Shown here piece by piece: positions 1 to 8,324 of a DNA stretch of 42,829 nucleotides. Source of the DNA: Syntrophaceae bacterium (GTDB lineage Bacteria; Desulfobacterota; Syntrophia; Syntrophales; Smithellaceae); assembly GCA_016927935.1 (NCBI GenBank), contig JAFGLS010000213.1, forward strand, positions 1 through 42,829, in the 5' to 3' direction. The first letter of the stretch is position 1; every line of letters begins with the position of its first letter. The notes under the pieces were generated by a model. That model was not told where the DNA came from. It searched no databases and worked only from the letters and a program-made list of their open reading frames with translations. The translations under genes were made by a program, and so were the position numbers.

Positions 1-262
1 CCCGTGGCGTAAGCGTTACTTACGGCACTGGCACTGTCATTGTATCCAACCAGCCCACCAATATATTGGTCGGTACCGCTAACACTGCCCGTGGCATAAG
101 CGTTACTTACGATACTGGTACTACCGTTGTACCCAACCAGACCGCCCACATAGCCGGTACCGCTGACACTACCCGTGGCGTAAGCGTTACTTACGGCACT
201 GGTACTGTCATTGTATCCAACCAGCCCACCGACCCTGTTAGCACCGCTGACACTGCCGGTGA
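1..262 (-). repeat. In-frame tandem repeats encoding GLUG motifs
   Basis: On the plus strand the core cccgtggc(g/a)taagcgttac recurs at about 1, 88 and 172, so the unit is 87 then 84 bases (29 and 28 codons). Each unit encodes GGLVGYN-x(n)-VSNAYATGSVSG. The near-identity at DNA level suggests recent unit duplication, and copy number may vary between strains. Confidence 0.8.
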
Positions 263-2111
263 CGTAGGAATTTGTAACCGTATCTCTGTTGTACCCGACC
301 AGCCCACCAACGAAGTTATTGCCGCTGATACTGCCGCCGATCAATCCCACGTACTTTATAGTATTGCCGCTACCCGCGTATCCAAATAGGGCAACATAGT
401 TCTGAGAAGGACGGTTGATTGTCAGATTGCTGATGGTGTGGCCTAGGCCATCAAACTTGCCGGTGAATTGTGTGCTGCTATTACCGATGGGAGAGAAGCC
501 TAAACCTGCATTCCATGTAGAGGTTGCCATGGCGTCAATGTTACTACCTAGGGCATAATATCCGAAGAGGTTTCCTGTTCTGGCCATGCCTTGCAGGGTT
601 TGATTTGTACCGCTTGTTGCATCTGCTGCAGCGCCAAGGCTTATGATGACGTAATAGTTTATAGTGGTGCCATCAGAGCCAAGTTTGGTAGAAAAGTTAT
701 TTCCCGCAGGAAGGTTGACAGGGGCGTTTATTTTGTAAATGGCACTGTTGCCGGAAGCGACAGCACCCTGTCCATAGAGCAGAGAAAGCTTTGCCGTTCC
801 CGAACCGAACAATTCACTGTTGATTTCGATGTTACGATAGGCGTTTAGGGTAAGAGTGTTTTGCGACCAGGTAATGTTGTCGTTGACGAAAATATCACCG
901 TTGCCTGATGGATTACCTGTGCCGCAGGTCACACCAGTGCAGGATACTGAACCGCTAAGAGTTTGGATGGTGACAGAATTGCTTGCCAATGCCGTAGTCA
1001 AAGCAGCACCGGTGACATCGCCGCCGCTTGCCGCTATTGTAAAGTTGTAAGGATCTATCAGCCAAGTTCCGTTGTTTCCTATTGGTGCGGCTGTGGTGAC
1101 AACCGCACTGTCATTGATCTTGATATCTTTACCCGATGTTTCGATAAAGCCACCATTTCCACCATTAGGAGCTGATGCGTCCATTTTACCGCCTACTGTT
1201 GTTGTGCCGCTGTCCATATCGGACATTAATATGATGCGACCGCCTTTGTTCTCCAAAGTCTGTGCTTCAATTATTCCGCTGTTGTTGACGACTGCGTTGG
1301 TCAAATCGTTTGCAGCCTCAGCGGTCATGACGACCAAACCGCCATCGGCCTGGATGAGACCTTTATTCTCGGCCAGGGCATCTATCGCGCCCTTATCCAC
1401 CTTGTAGCTGATTAAGCCGTCGCCGGTGAAATCCAATGTTATCTGGTTGCCTGCTCCCAGTATGACACTGCCGCCGTTGGCGGTGATTGTCCCTTCATTG
1501 GTCACACTGGGGGCGATAAGGGCAACTATACCGCCGGGAATGACGCTGATTTTGCCCTGATTGAGAATGCTGCCGGCATTTCCTGTGTTGAGAAATGTGT
1601 ACCTGCCCACCAGAAAATCGCTGTCGGCTATGTTCAGGGTGGAAGCCACCAGACCGCTCACATTTACCTGTGAGTCTTCTCCAAATATGATGCCGGAGGG
1701 ATTGATTAAATAAATCTTCCCGTTGGCGGAAAGCGTTCCTAATATCTGGCTGGATTTCTGATCATAAATGCGGTTTAGCGCTGCTGAGTCGGCATCTGGC
1801 TGCTTGAAGGTGACTCCGGCTCTTTTCCCGATGTTGAAGGTGTTCCAGTTGGCTATCATCTTGTCGGTGGACTGGGTTACCGTCATCTGGCTGCCGGCTG
1901 TGGATATGCTGCCTTTGCCGGAGGTTATTTTGCCTCCCGTGGGCAAGGCGCCGGGCTCCAGGGCGGATGACGTTCCCGAAAATGACAGGAATGCGGCCAG
2001 GGTGATGGCGCCGAATATCGCCGTGTAGTCACCATGGTAGATAACGTTCTGGGAAACGATAATCCACCTTTCTTTGACTTTCGACCAGATGCGCTGATAA
2101 AATTTGTTCAT
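1..2111 (-). CDS. TpsA-type filamentous haemagglutinin/adhesin with GLUG repeats (3' end outside window)
   Basis: This is the N-terminal 703 codons of a large exported adhesin; the frame is open to the window edge. The N-terminus MNKFYQRIWSKVKERWIIVS fits the extended signal peptide region (ESPR) of type V secreted proteins, followed by a hydrophobic segment ending near TSSALEPG. Next comes a TPS (haemagglutination activity) domain with the hallmark INPSGIIFG. The last roughly 100 residues carry GLUG-type repeats (VGGLVGYN followed by VSNAYATGSVSG). An upstream in-frame ATG at 2126 exists, but GGAGAAG sits six bases before the ATG at 2111 and the ESPR begins there, so 2111 was chosen. TpsA proteins are exported through a TpsB outer-membrane transporter and act in adhesion or biofilm formation. 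No TpsB gene is in the window; it may lie beyond the left edge. Confidence 0.9.
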   Translation of the reverse strand, partial: MNKFYQRIWSKVKERWIIVSQNVIYHGDYTAIFGAITLAAFLSFSGTSSALEPGALPTGGKITSGKGSISTAGSQMTVTQSTDKMIANWNTFNIGKRAGVTFKQPDADSAALNRIYDQKSSQILGTLSANGKIYLINPSGIIFGEDSQVNVSGLVASTLNIADSDFLVGRYTFLNTGNAGSILNQGKISVIPGGIVALIAPSVTNEGTITANGGSVILGAGNQITLDFTGDGLISYKVDKGAIDALAENKGLIQADGGLVVMTAEAANDLTNAVVNNSGIIEAQTLENKGGRIILMSDMDSGTTTVGGKMDASAPNGGNGGFIETSGKDIKINDSAVVTTAAPIGNNGTWLIDPYNFTIAASGGDVTGAALTTALASNSVTIQTLSGSVSCTGVTCGTGNPSGNGDIFVNDNITWSQNTLTLNAYRNIEINSELFGSGTAKLSLLYGQGAVASGNSAIYKINAPVNLPAGNNFSTKLGSDGTTINYYVIISLGAAADATSGTNQTLQGMARTGNLFGYYALGSNIDAMATSTWNAGLGFSPIGNSSTQFTGKFDGLGHTISNLTINRPSQNYVALFGYAGSGNTIKYVGLIGGSISGNNFVGGLVGYNRDTVTNSYVTGSVSGANRVGGLVGYNDSTSAVSNAYATGSVSGTGYVGGLVGYNGSTSIVSNAYATGSVSGTDQYIGGLVGYNDSASAVSNAYAT

Positions 2112-2220
2112 TGCCGGCTTCTCCATAACAAACTGTTGTTTTGGATTCTGCCTTTAGCTACAATATTAACAATGATGAAGATGAATAAGAAAACCCCTCT
2201 TGGTTCATATTTTACTCCCA

Positions 2221-2278
2221 AAAAAATAAAAAACAACTTTTTTTTAATCTTTTGAAAGTTGTATTTTCGTGCAACTTA
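2221..2278 (-). promoter_or_regulatory. Mutually exclusive hairpins with terminator, 5' UTR of the adhesin gene
   Basis: On the minus strand, read 5' to 3', three short segments occur: AAGTTG (plus 2273-2278), CAACTTT (2256-2262) and AAAGTTG (2235-2241), followed by a U-rich tract (plus 2221-2233). Segments 2 and 3 form an intrinsic-terminator-like hairpin (ACAACTTT with AAAGTTGT). Segments 1 and 2 form a competing hairpin. This is the geometry of an attenuator, about 110 bases before the adhesin start. It could instead simply be the terminator of the gene at 2480-3091. No known riboswitch aptamer was recognised upstream. Confidence 0.45.
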
Positions 2279-2360
2279 ACCTTTTGTTTTTTCAGGAAGA
2301 AATAAATATAAAACTACTCCCTGAAAGCAAAAATTTGAGGATTACGCCTTTGTGTGGCGC

Positions 2361-2404
2361 AGTATGTTGACACTTACTGTAAGGTCAAGTTCTGTTCAGA
2401 ACAG
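2361..2404 (-). promoter_or_regulatory. Possible promoter and palindrome upstream of the adhesin gene
   Basis: The gap between the adhesin and the next gene (2112-2479) holds no ORF of note. On the minus strand TTGACC (plus 2383-2388) and CATACT (plus 2361-2366) are 16 bases apart, a plausible but imperfect -35/-10 pair. Just upstream is the palindrome CTGTTC-A-GAACAG (2392-2404), a possible operator. A further stem with one G-U pair (plus 2291-2299 with 2317-2325) lies between this and the terminator-like hairpin. Confidence 0.3.
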
Positions 2405-2479
2405 TTTTATATATTTGACTTAGAGTCTTTCCAGCAGGAATGTTAAGATATTATTTGATTATTAAATTCATGGATAAAA

Positions 2480-3091
2480 TCAATATTCAGGCGGATCTAC
2501 TTTGCCGTCCGTCATTATCTTAGTCAGTACCCAGGCAATATTGTAGGCCGCAGACTGCATCCGTCCGCTAAAACTCATACCCCACGCATGCGTAAAAGGA
2601 TTTCCTGAAAAACTACTGACTTCAACAACACCAGAATATAATTTCTGACCATCGGCGGCATTGGTGAATGTTATTTTACAGACATACTCATCCGGTCTGC
2701 CCGTCCAGTAATTCCAGTTCAGATTAATTTTTGTTACTGCTACTTCCGCTATTATGCCTTTGGTCGGTTTGTCGATAATTTTCACCATAGAAACTTTTTT
2801 ATTGGAAACATTGGTTTCCTTTATCAAAACGGGAAAAGAATCGGCAAAAGCCTGAGGAACCTGATTCTTATCGGCATTCCAATCCGCATCATTTGTATAG
2901 CCCAGATCTTTGGGATCTATAGCGCTATAATCAATGGGCAGAACACTGAACTCCGTAGCACCCTTAATCTGAGCGGAAACCGTTGGCGGCTGTTCCACTG
3001 TTTTATAATATGCGCCGGCATTAGCCAACGACGCACAAAATAAAACAAAAATTCCTATCAACACCGATATAATCTTAAAATAACGCGTCAT
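2480..3091 (-). CDS. Exported protein of unknown function, 203 aa
   Basis: The N-terminus (MTRYFKIISVLIGIFVLFCA, then SLANA) is a typical Sec signal peptide with a likely signal peptidase I site after ANA at about residue 26. The mature part of about 177 residues is probably periplasmic and has no motif that I recognise. A segment near residues 115-160 (VAVTKINLNWNYWTGRPDEY, then VCKITF) looks like beta strands. The gene is monocistronic as far as can be seen, and is divergent from the DUF2207/LemA operon across a 222-base gap. The ATG start directly precedes the signal peptide. Function unknown. Confidence 0.7.
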   Translation of the reverse strand: MTRYFKIISVLIGIFVLFCASLANAGAYYKTVEQPPTVSAQIKGATEFSVLPIDYSAIDPKDLGYTNDADWNADKNQVPQAFADSFPVLIKETNVSNKKVSMVKIIDKPTKGIIAEVAVTKINLNWNYWTGRPDEYVCKITFTNAADGQKLYSGVVEVSSFSGNPFTHAWGMSFSGRMQSAAYNIAWVLTKIMTDGKVDPPEY

Positions 3092-3313
3092 TTTATTCCC
3101 CCTCTTTTCGTCAACATTTTGCTTTCATTTTTTGATTATTAATTAATTCATTTCTGGTTTATTTTCTTATCAATTCTCCATTAAATTTTCTATTTCTTTT
3201 TTTGCCGTATTTGTTTCTGGTTTTACATGCTATTTTTCTTTCGTAAAGCACTAAAAAGTGCTGAACTCAAGCTTAATATATGATACAAGGATCTATCCTA
3301 AAAATACGTCAGG

Positions 3314-5758
3314 ATGAGGAGCCGCATTACAATAATTATGGTTGGTCTGCGTCTTCATATTATTAACGGCAAGTGGACAACAAATTTGATGTTTCTACCA
3401 CTTCAAAGCATTATCACGTCTGCTGCCATAATCTTTCTTTTCTTATTCTCGGTATTTTCATTCATTCCTCTGTTTTCTTGCGCAGCTTTCGCGGAAATAG
3501 ATGACAATCTGAAAGGCGTACCGCCCTCGAGTATTTCCGAATGGAACTATTATGGTTTCAGCGCCGAAGAATCAGAAAAATGGATGGAACAAGGTATTAT
3601 CTTCGCCGGATGGGCGGCACAATGGCGTGATGAAGGATTCAGCGCCGAAGCAGCCGGCAAGTGGCGTAAAATTACCAACGTTTATACAGCGGGAGATTTT
3701 TTAAAAAACGGATTTGATGCGGTGGAGGGAGAAAAATGGATAAAGAACGGCATCCGTTCCGGACTGCGCGCAAGAGAATATTTAGAGGCGGGACTTTCGG
3801 CGGAAGAGGCTTCGTCATATTGGGAAAAAGGAATATACCCGAATGAAATAAAGGAATGGCGCAATGCCGGCTTTGATGTAGAAGCAATGATTGAGTGGCA
3901 CTATGGACCAATAGAAAGCACATTTTTTCTCACCAAAGATTCCCCTTATGGCAGGAACCTGTATAGGCTTGAGAAGGCTATACAGTGGCGTAACGCCGGT
4001 TTTACAGCGAAGGAAATGCAATTGTCCGGCCTATACCGCATTGATCTTGAAGAAGCTCGGCTTTGGAAAGCGGCCGGTTTTACATTCGGCGAAGCTATGC
4101 GATGGAGGGATTTGGATTTTACCATCAGCGAAGCTGTTTCAAACAAAAATTCCGGATTGAGTCCAGTGGCTACCGAGTTTCAACGGTATGACGCTTTAGA
4201 AGATAAGCCGGACGAAATAAACAGACTCGATCTAGATATAACCTTAAATAAGGATGGTTCTCTTGATGTAATTGAAACAGCGGCAATCATTGACAGGCCG
4301 AAAGAATTTTACAAAAAGGGATATTACAAAGATCTTCCGAAGCAGGCCCGGCTGTGGTCTACGCGCTCACACGGATACGCGACAAAAGAATATTCCGGCA
4401 CAACATTTAATATCAAGTCAGTTGAAATAGACGGTAAAGCCGGGGACTACCATATTTCCAAAGACAATTTATATTTCGGAGGCAAGGACAAGTCGCTGAC
4501 AGAAGGAGAGCATTTAATAAAAATAACCTACTTGACGGACAGCAGAGTTTTGTACGAGCCGCATCACGACGAATTATGTCTTGGCATTGTCGAAAACAAT
4601 CCTAAAGGAAGATATGTAAAAAATGCCTCGGCAACCATTAGATTGCCGAAGGGCGCCCATGTGATATTCACGGACGGCAATGGCGGTCTTGAAGGCAGAA
4701 CAAATTACATTTCCAGCGTCGAGGAAACAGACAAAGGAGATGTTGTTCATTTTACTCTCACGTCCCCTTTGAAGGCAGGCATGAGTTTTACGGCAAACGT
4801 CGGTTTTATAAAAGGATATGTTGTCGAAAGCCGGATGCATAAGTTTATCAAACTGGACAGGGAAACGGGCAGAATTATCACGAGTCTCACTATTTTTGCA
4901 GCGGCTTTTGTCGTTTTGTTTTTATATTATTTAATTGTCTGGTTCAATGTGGGACGAGATCCCAAAGACACAAGCCCCGTCACTGCCGAATTCTCACCAC
5001 CGGAGAATATGGATCCGGCGATGATGAGATCAATTCATACCAAAGGAAAAGTTGACCATTTAAGCGTAGCCGCCGAGATTCTCTACCTTGCGGAGAATGG
5101 GCTGATTAAGATGTCTGAATCAGCGGGAACCTATAAAATAATAAAAATGCCGGCGGAGTCCGTTAAATTACCGTTCGGAGCAAAGCAATTTTACGAGAAT
5201 TTATGGGCCGGCATACAAACTGAATTGTCGTTAACACGCGGCAAGAAGTGTGACGTGTTGTCCGTTGCCGCTCAATCTCTTAAAAAACTGCTGAAAAACG
5301 AGCGTGAAAAACATGTTGTATCCAATTCCCGTTATCTGTGGCCCGGCATTATCTTCGCCGTTTTATCCATTGCGTTTTCACTGGCAATAATCGATTACAA
5401 TGAGTATGATTACGGGAAGGCTAAAATCTTTATCCCGATATATACCGGCTTTCTGACAACAGCTTTTGCAATTTTGTCTTTCATATTCATGCGGCTACTG
5501 CGCTCGGTAACCCCAACCTACGCGAAACTTACCCGGCGGATAAAAAGTTATATTGATTATGTTGCACTAAACTATGCCGAAATCAGCATATCGGGCTTCG
5601 TACCTTCATTTCTGCGGGAGCACTTACCTTACGCGGTTGCCGCAGGCCTCGATGTTGATGACACAACGATACGCAAAACTGACACAAAATGGTATCACGG
5701 AACGGCAAAAGATTTAAGGTGCGGAGACTTTAACAAAATGGTAAAAAAGTCCATATAG
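3314..5758 (+). CDS. DUF2207 membrane protein with N-terminal 13-residue Trp repeats
   Basis: This is an 814-residue protein in three parts. Residues about 28-60 form a signal peptide or anchor (SAAIIFLFLFSVFSF). Residues 70-285 carry degenerate repeats of the form xxWxxxGFxxxEA, with Trp or Tyr at 77, 90, 104, 117, 142, 156, 169, 182, 195, then 225, 251 and 264. From about residue 300 a DUF2207 domain follows (LDLDITLNKDGSLDVIETA, then GYYKDLP), with transmembrane helices near 520-545, 677-700 and 706-730 and a cytoplasmic part. DUF2207 proteins are predicted membrane proteins often found beside LemA, as here; their function is not established. The repeat part would face the periplasm. Start uncertain: no clear ribosome binding site precedes 3314, and ATG 3389 is an alternative. 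Confidence 0.85.
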   Translation: MRSRITIIMVGLRLHIINGKWTTNLMFLPLQSIITSAAIIFLFLFSVFSFIPLFSCAAFAEIDDNLKGVPPSSISEWNYYGFSAEESEKWMEQGIIFAGWAAQWRDEGFSAEAAGKWRKITNVYTAGDFLKNGFDAVEGEKWIKNGIRSGLRAREYLEAGLSAEEASSYWEKGIYPNEIKEWRNAGFDVEAMIEWHYGPIESTFFLTKDSPYGRNLYRLEKAIQWRNAGFTAKEMQLSGLYRIDLEEARLWKAAGFTFGEAMRWRDLDFTISEAVSNKNSGLSPVATEFQRYDALEDKPDEINRLDLDITLNKDGSLDVIETAAIIDRPKEFYKKGYYKDLPKQARLWSTRSHGYATKEYSGTTFNIKSVEIDGKAGDYHISKDNLYFGGKDKSLTEGEHLIKITYLTDSRVLYEPHHDELCLGIVENNPKGRYVKNASATIRLPKGAHVIFTDGNGGLEGRTNYISSVEETDKGDVVHFTLTSPLKAGMSFTANVGFIKGYVVESRMHKFIKLDRETGRIITSLTIFAAAFVVLFLYYLIVWFNVGRDPKDTSPVTAEFSPPENMDPAMMRSIHTKGKVDHLSVAAEILYLAENGLIKMSESAGTYKIIKMPAESVKLPFGAKQFYENLWAGIQTELSLTRGKKCDVLSVAAQSLKKLLKNEREKHVVSNSRYLWPGIIFAVLSIAFSLAIIDYNEYDYGKAKIFIPIYTGFLTTAFAILSFIFMRLLRSVTPTYAKLTRRIKSYIDYVALNYAEISISGFVPSFLREHLPYAVAAGLDVDDTTIRKTDTKWYHGTAKDLRCGDFNKMVKKSI

Positions 5759-5770
5759 AAAGGTAACCTC

Positions 5771-6274
5771 ATGCCCGTATTCACTGCAATAAATACAAGT
5801 TCGGCAAGACGGATTGTGTTTTTTAGTCTGGTCTTGTCGTTTTTAATTCCGTACTTCTTGGTATTTCTGGGGGAAAAGGCGCTAACAAGACACTGGGAGA
5901 ATTACGGATTCTCGCCCGCCCAGACCCACGCCTGGTGGGATAACGGCTTCCTATCTATGGATAAAGCAAAGAGATGGCGGGTTGAAGGTTTTAGGCCTAC
6001 GGAAGCCAGGCCGTGGATGCTGATGGATATTCCACCACGTGAAGCGCACGAATGGAAAAAAGACGGAGTAAAACTATCCAGGGCTGTTGAGTGGAGGAGA
6101 TACGCGTTTACGCCATCAGTAGCAAGCGAATGGATGCAATCTGAATTCAGCATCGGTGACGCCATAGCCTGGCGCAAGCACGGCTTTGAAGCCCGGGAAG
6201 CTGCTCTGTGGAGGGAAAAAGGTATGAGCCCTTCAGCCGCTGCCGGGGCAAAATTTCAGGGGGTCACTCCATGA
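5771..6274 (+). CDS. Membrane-anchored 13-residue Trp-repeat protein (first of a pair)
   Basis: The 167-residue product has a short N-terminus, one hydrophobic helix (about residues 14-35) and then nothing but repeats to the C-terminus. Trp occupies residues 42, 55, 69, 82, 95, 108, 121, 134 and 147, so the period is 13 with one 14. The consensus is xxWxxxGFxxxEA, for example KRWRVEGFRPTEA. It shares this repeat with both neighbours, follows the DUF2207 gene by 12 bases and overlaps the next gene by ATGA. The predicted topology places the repeats outside the cytoplasmic membrane. I do not recognise the repeat as a named family. Both paired products are exactly 167 residues, which suggests duplication. 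Confidence 0.85.
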   Translation: MPVFTAINTSSARRIVFFSLVLSFLIPYFLVFLGEKALTRHWENYGFSPAQTHAWWDNGFLSMDKAKRWRVEGFRPTEARPWMLMDIPPREAHEWKKDGVKLSRAVEWRRYAFTPSVASEWMQSEFSIGDAIAWRKHGFEAREAALWREKGMSPSAAAGAKFQGVTP

Positions 6275-6774
6275 CCGACATTGTCAAAGCTGAGGTTTTA
6301 CACAAAACTTCTGTTCGTGCTATTCCTCCCTCACTGGCACAATTCATAATAATTTTCTCTTTTGCGGCTTCTTTTGCCGTTGGGTACTTTGCTGTTGTGG
6401 TCAAGGAGGCTTATGAAGACAAGGCATGGATAGCAACCGGTTTGAGTGGATACGAGATTGACGACTGGAAACGAGAAAATATCAGCACTAGAATGGCGGT
6501 AAGATGGCGCAATGCGGGATTTAAGCCGCCGCACGCAACAATCTGGATTAAATACGGTTTTAAACCGGAAGATGCCGGCCAATGGAACGACAATGGCATT
6601 TGGCCAAGTGAAGCAAAATATTGGATAAAGAACGGATTTACAGCAAAAGAAGCAAGAGCTTGGAAGGCAAGCGGATTTTATTATATGGAAGCGTCGGAGT
6701 GGAGGGCAAGCGGCGTCACTCCTGAAGATGCCGCCATAAGAAAAAAGAAGGGCGAATGGCCGCCAAAAAAATAA
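6271..6774 (+). CDS. Membrane-anchored 13-residue Trp-repeat protein (second of a pair)
   Basis: The 167-residue product has one transmembrane helix at about residues 23-44 (FIIIFSFAASFAVGYFAVVV) and then eight strictly periodic repeats. Trp is at 53, 66, 79, 92, 105, 118, 131 and 144, exactly 13 apart, followed by a worn ninth unit. Typical units are KYWIKNGFTAKEA and SEWRASGVTPEDA. The reading frame is open back to 6208, but the ATG at 6271 is preferred: it overlaps the upstream stop (ATGA) and has a CAGGGGG sequence just upstream. The gene precedes lemA by 15 bases. Function unknown; the context suggests work with LemA and the DUF2207 protein at the membrane. Confidence 0.85.
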   Translation: MTDIVKAEVLHKTSVRAIPPSLAQFIIIFSFAASFAVGYFAVVVKEAYEDKAWIATGLSGYEIDDWKRENISTRMAVRWRNAGFKPPHATIWIKYGFKPEDAGQWNDNGIWPSEAKYWIKNGFTAKEARAWKASGFYYMEASEWRASGVTPEDAAIRKKKGEWPPKK

Positions 6775-6789
6775 CAGAGGAGAACGCAT

Positions 6790-7353
6790 ATGAGCATAAA
6801 AATTATGGCAGGTATTGTCGGTGCAGTGATATTTCTTATTTTTATAATTTACATTTACAACAAACTTGTTCGCCTGCGTTTTGCTGTGCGAAATTCCTGG
6901 TCCGATATTGATGTACACCTGAAGAAAAGATATGAACTTGTGCCGAACCTGATTGAAGATGTCAAGGGGTACGCGGCTCACGAAAGCGAGACCTTCACGA
7001 AAATAACACAGCTGCGCACGGCAGCAATGAATGCGCAAACTCCTGTGGAAAAAGCCCGGGCCGACAACAAACTTACCGAAACACTGAAAAGCATTTTTGC
7101 CGTGGCCGAGGCCTACCCGGAGCTCAAGGCTAACGAACATTTTAGGGAAATAATGGCCAATATGAAGGAATTAGACGACAACATCGAACAGGCTCGCCGG
7201 TACTATAATGCCTCCGTAAGGGAATACAACATCGCCACATCCGTTTTCCCGACAAACATTATAGCATCAGCTTTCGCCTTTAAGCCCGAAGAATTCTTCG
7301 CTCTCGGAGATGCGGAAACCGAGCGTAAACCGGTCAAGGCCAGTTTTAAATAG
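6790..7353 (+). CDS. lemA: LemA family protein
   Basis: The 187-residue product begins with one transmembrane helix (about residues 5-25). The LemA core follows: RNSWSDIDVHLKKRYELVPN, then DVKGYAAHE, then a helical region with AYPELKANEHF and RRYYNASVREYNI, ending with FPTNIIASAFAFKPEEFF. Length and motif order are normal for the family. LemA proteins are membrane-anchored helical proteins of poorly known role, often next to DUF2207 or TPM-domain genes. A clear AGAGGAG site precedes the ATG. It is the last gene of the four-gene operon beginning at 3314. Confidence 0.95.
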   Translation: MSIKIMAGIVGAVIFLIFIIYIYNKLVRLRFAVRNSWSDIDVHLKKRYELVPNLIEDVKGYAAHESETFTKITQLRTAAMNAQTPVEKARADNKLTETLKSIFAVAEAYPELKANEHFREIMANMKELDDNIEQARRYYNASVREYNIATSVFPTNIIASAFAFKPEEFFALGDAETERKPVKASFK

Positions 7354-7439
7354 GGTGACGATATAGAAAATACCCTGCTTGAAGGAATGTTTCAATCTAT
7401 AAAACAGGGGGGGTAAAATTGAGCATTATGTATTGAAGT

Positions 7440-8324
7440 CTAGCATTTTTGTGGAGAATAAATTTTGTATTCAATTCTATTCTTTCCGCTTTCCTTGACA
7501 GAGTACATTAAAGTATCTGCCTCTTTTATCAATTCGTCTAAAATACACGATTCATAACATGTAACAGTGCCAATGCTAAACGTTACCGGCCAATTGTTAT
7601 TTTTGACAAAGCTAAGAAGTGATTGCTGCACCTTGGTAATTGCTGATTTTGCATTTGTCTCATTCGTTTCTGGAAATAAAATAGCAAATTCGTCTCCTCC
7701 CAGCCTGGAAACTATATCCATCGACCGAGTATTATCTTTTATCGTTTTAGCAATTGATTGTAAAAGATTATCACCTTTACTATGTCCGAGCGTGTCATTT
7801 ATTTGTTTAAAATCATCAATATCTATATACGCAATTGTAAAGGGACGTCTGAATCTGACAGATCTGTCGATTTCTATTTTTGCCAATTCATAAAATGCCC
7901 TGCTATTTGCTATGTCTGTTAAAAAATCCGTTCTGGCAAATGTCTGTTCCACACCTAATAGTTTTTTAATTTCAGAGAACGCGAACACAGCCAGTAAAAA
8001 GAATCCCAGTCTCATCGTTGTATTCCACACAAGAATAAGAGGATGAGAATATACATTACCGGCGGAAATGTCTGCCGACATCCATGTTACCGCACTTAGG
8101 ATAGAGATAAGCAAGGCATGGTTTCTTTTATCAAACCATGAAACAAACACAACTGGCAGTAAGTAAAACATCGAAAATGCCATCTCATAACCAGAGAGAT
8201 AGTCAAGAACACCGAGTAATATAACAGATATGACACCAATCACCGGAACAATTGTTTTAGGTATCTTGTCCAGATATTTGAATAATGTTTTCATGCTGAT
8301 GCGTGTTCTTAATGGATGTTGCAC
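7440..8324 (-). CDS. Membrane-bound diguanylate cyclase (GGDEF)
   Basis: This is a predicted integral membrane enzyme making c-di-GMP from two GTP. The first 130 residues or so hold several hydrophobic helices as an uncharacterised sensor. The GGDEF domain fills the rest: DFLTDIANSRAFYE, then YIDIDDFKQINDTLGHSKGD, then RSMDIVSRLGGDEFAIL. The catalytic GGDEF is intact, and RSMD placed five residues before it is a textbook RxxD inhibitory I-site, so product inhibition is likely. It abuts the esterase gene upstream without a gap, suggesting co-transcription. The GTG at 8324 gives 294 residues; an in-frame ATG at 8294 (284 residues) is about equally likely, as neither has a strong ribosome binding site. 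Confidence 0.93.
   Translation of the reverse strand: MQHPLRTRISMKTLFKYLDKIPKTIVPVIGVISVILLGVLDYLSGYEMAFSMFYLLPVVFVSWFDKRNHALLISILSAVTWMSADISAGNVYSHPLILVWNTTMRLGFFLLAVFAFSEIKKLLGVEQTFARTDFLTDIANSRAFYELAKIEIDRSVRFRRPFTIAYIDIDDFKQINDTLGHSKGDNLLQSIAKTIKDNTRSMDIVSRLGGDEFAILFPETNETNAKSAITKVQQSLLSFVKNNNWPVTFSIGTVTCYESCILDELIKEADTLMYSVKESGKNRIEYKIYSPQKC

Noticed and set aside
1-262. Regular DNA repeats that could suggest a CRISPR array
   Set aside because: Units are 84 and 87 bases, multiples of three, and encode in-frame GLUG motifs of the minus-strand adhesin. There are no unique spacers between identical short repeats.
66-2255. Several plus-strand open frames over the adhesin region
   Set aside because: They are antisense to a continuous minus-strand frame with clear TPS and GLUG motifs, and they lack ribosome binding sites or family motifs.
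3247-3262. Perfect inverted repeat agcact-aaaa-agtgct before the DUF2207 gene
   Set aside because: There is no T run on either strand side to make it a terminator, and nothing ties it to a known operator, so it is only noted.
6331-7140. Long minus-strand open frame (269 codons) across the Trp-repeat and lemA genes
   Set aside because: It is opposite two well-supported genes and has a low-complexity, motif-free translation.
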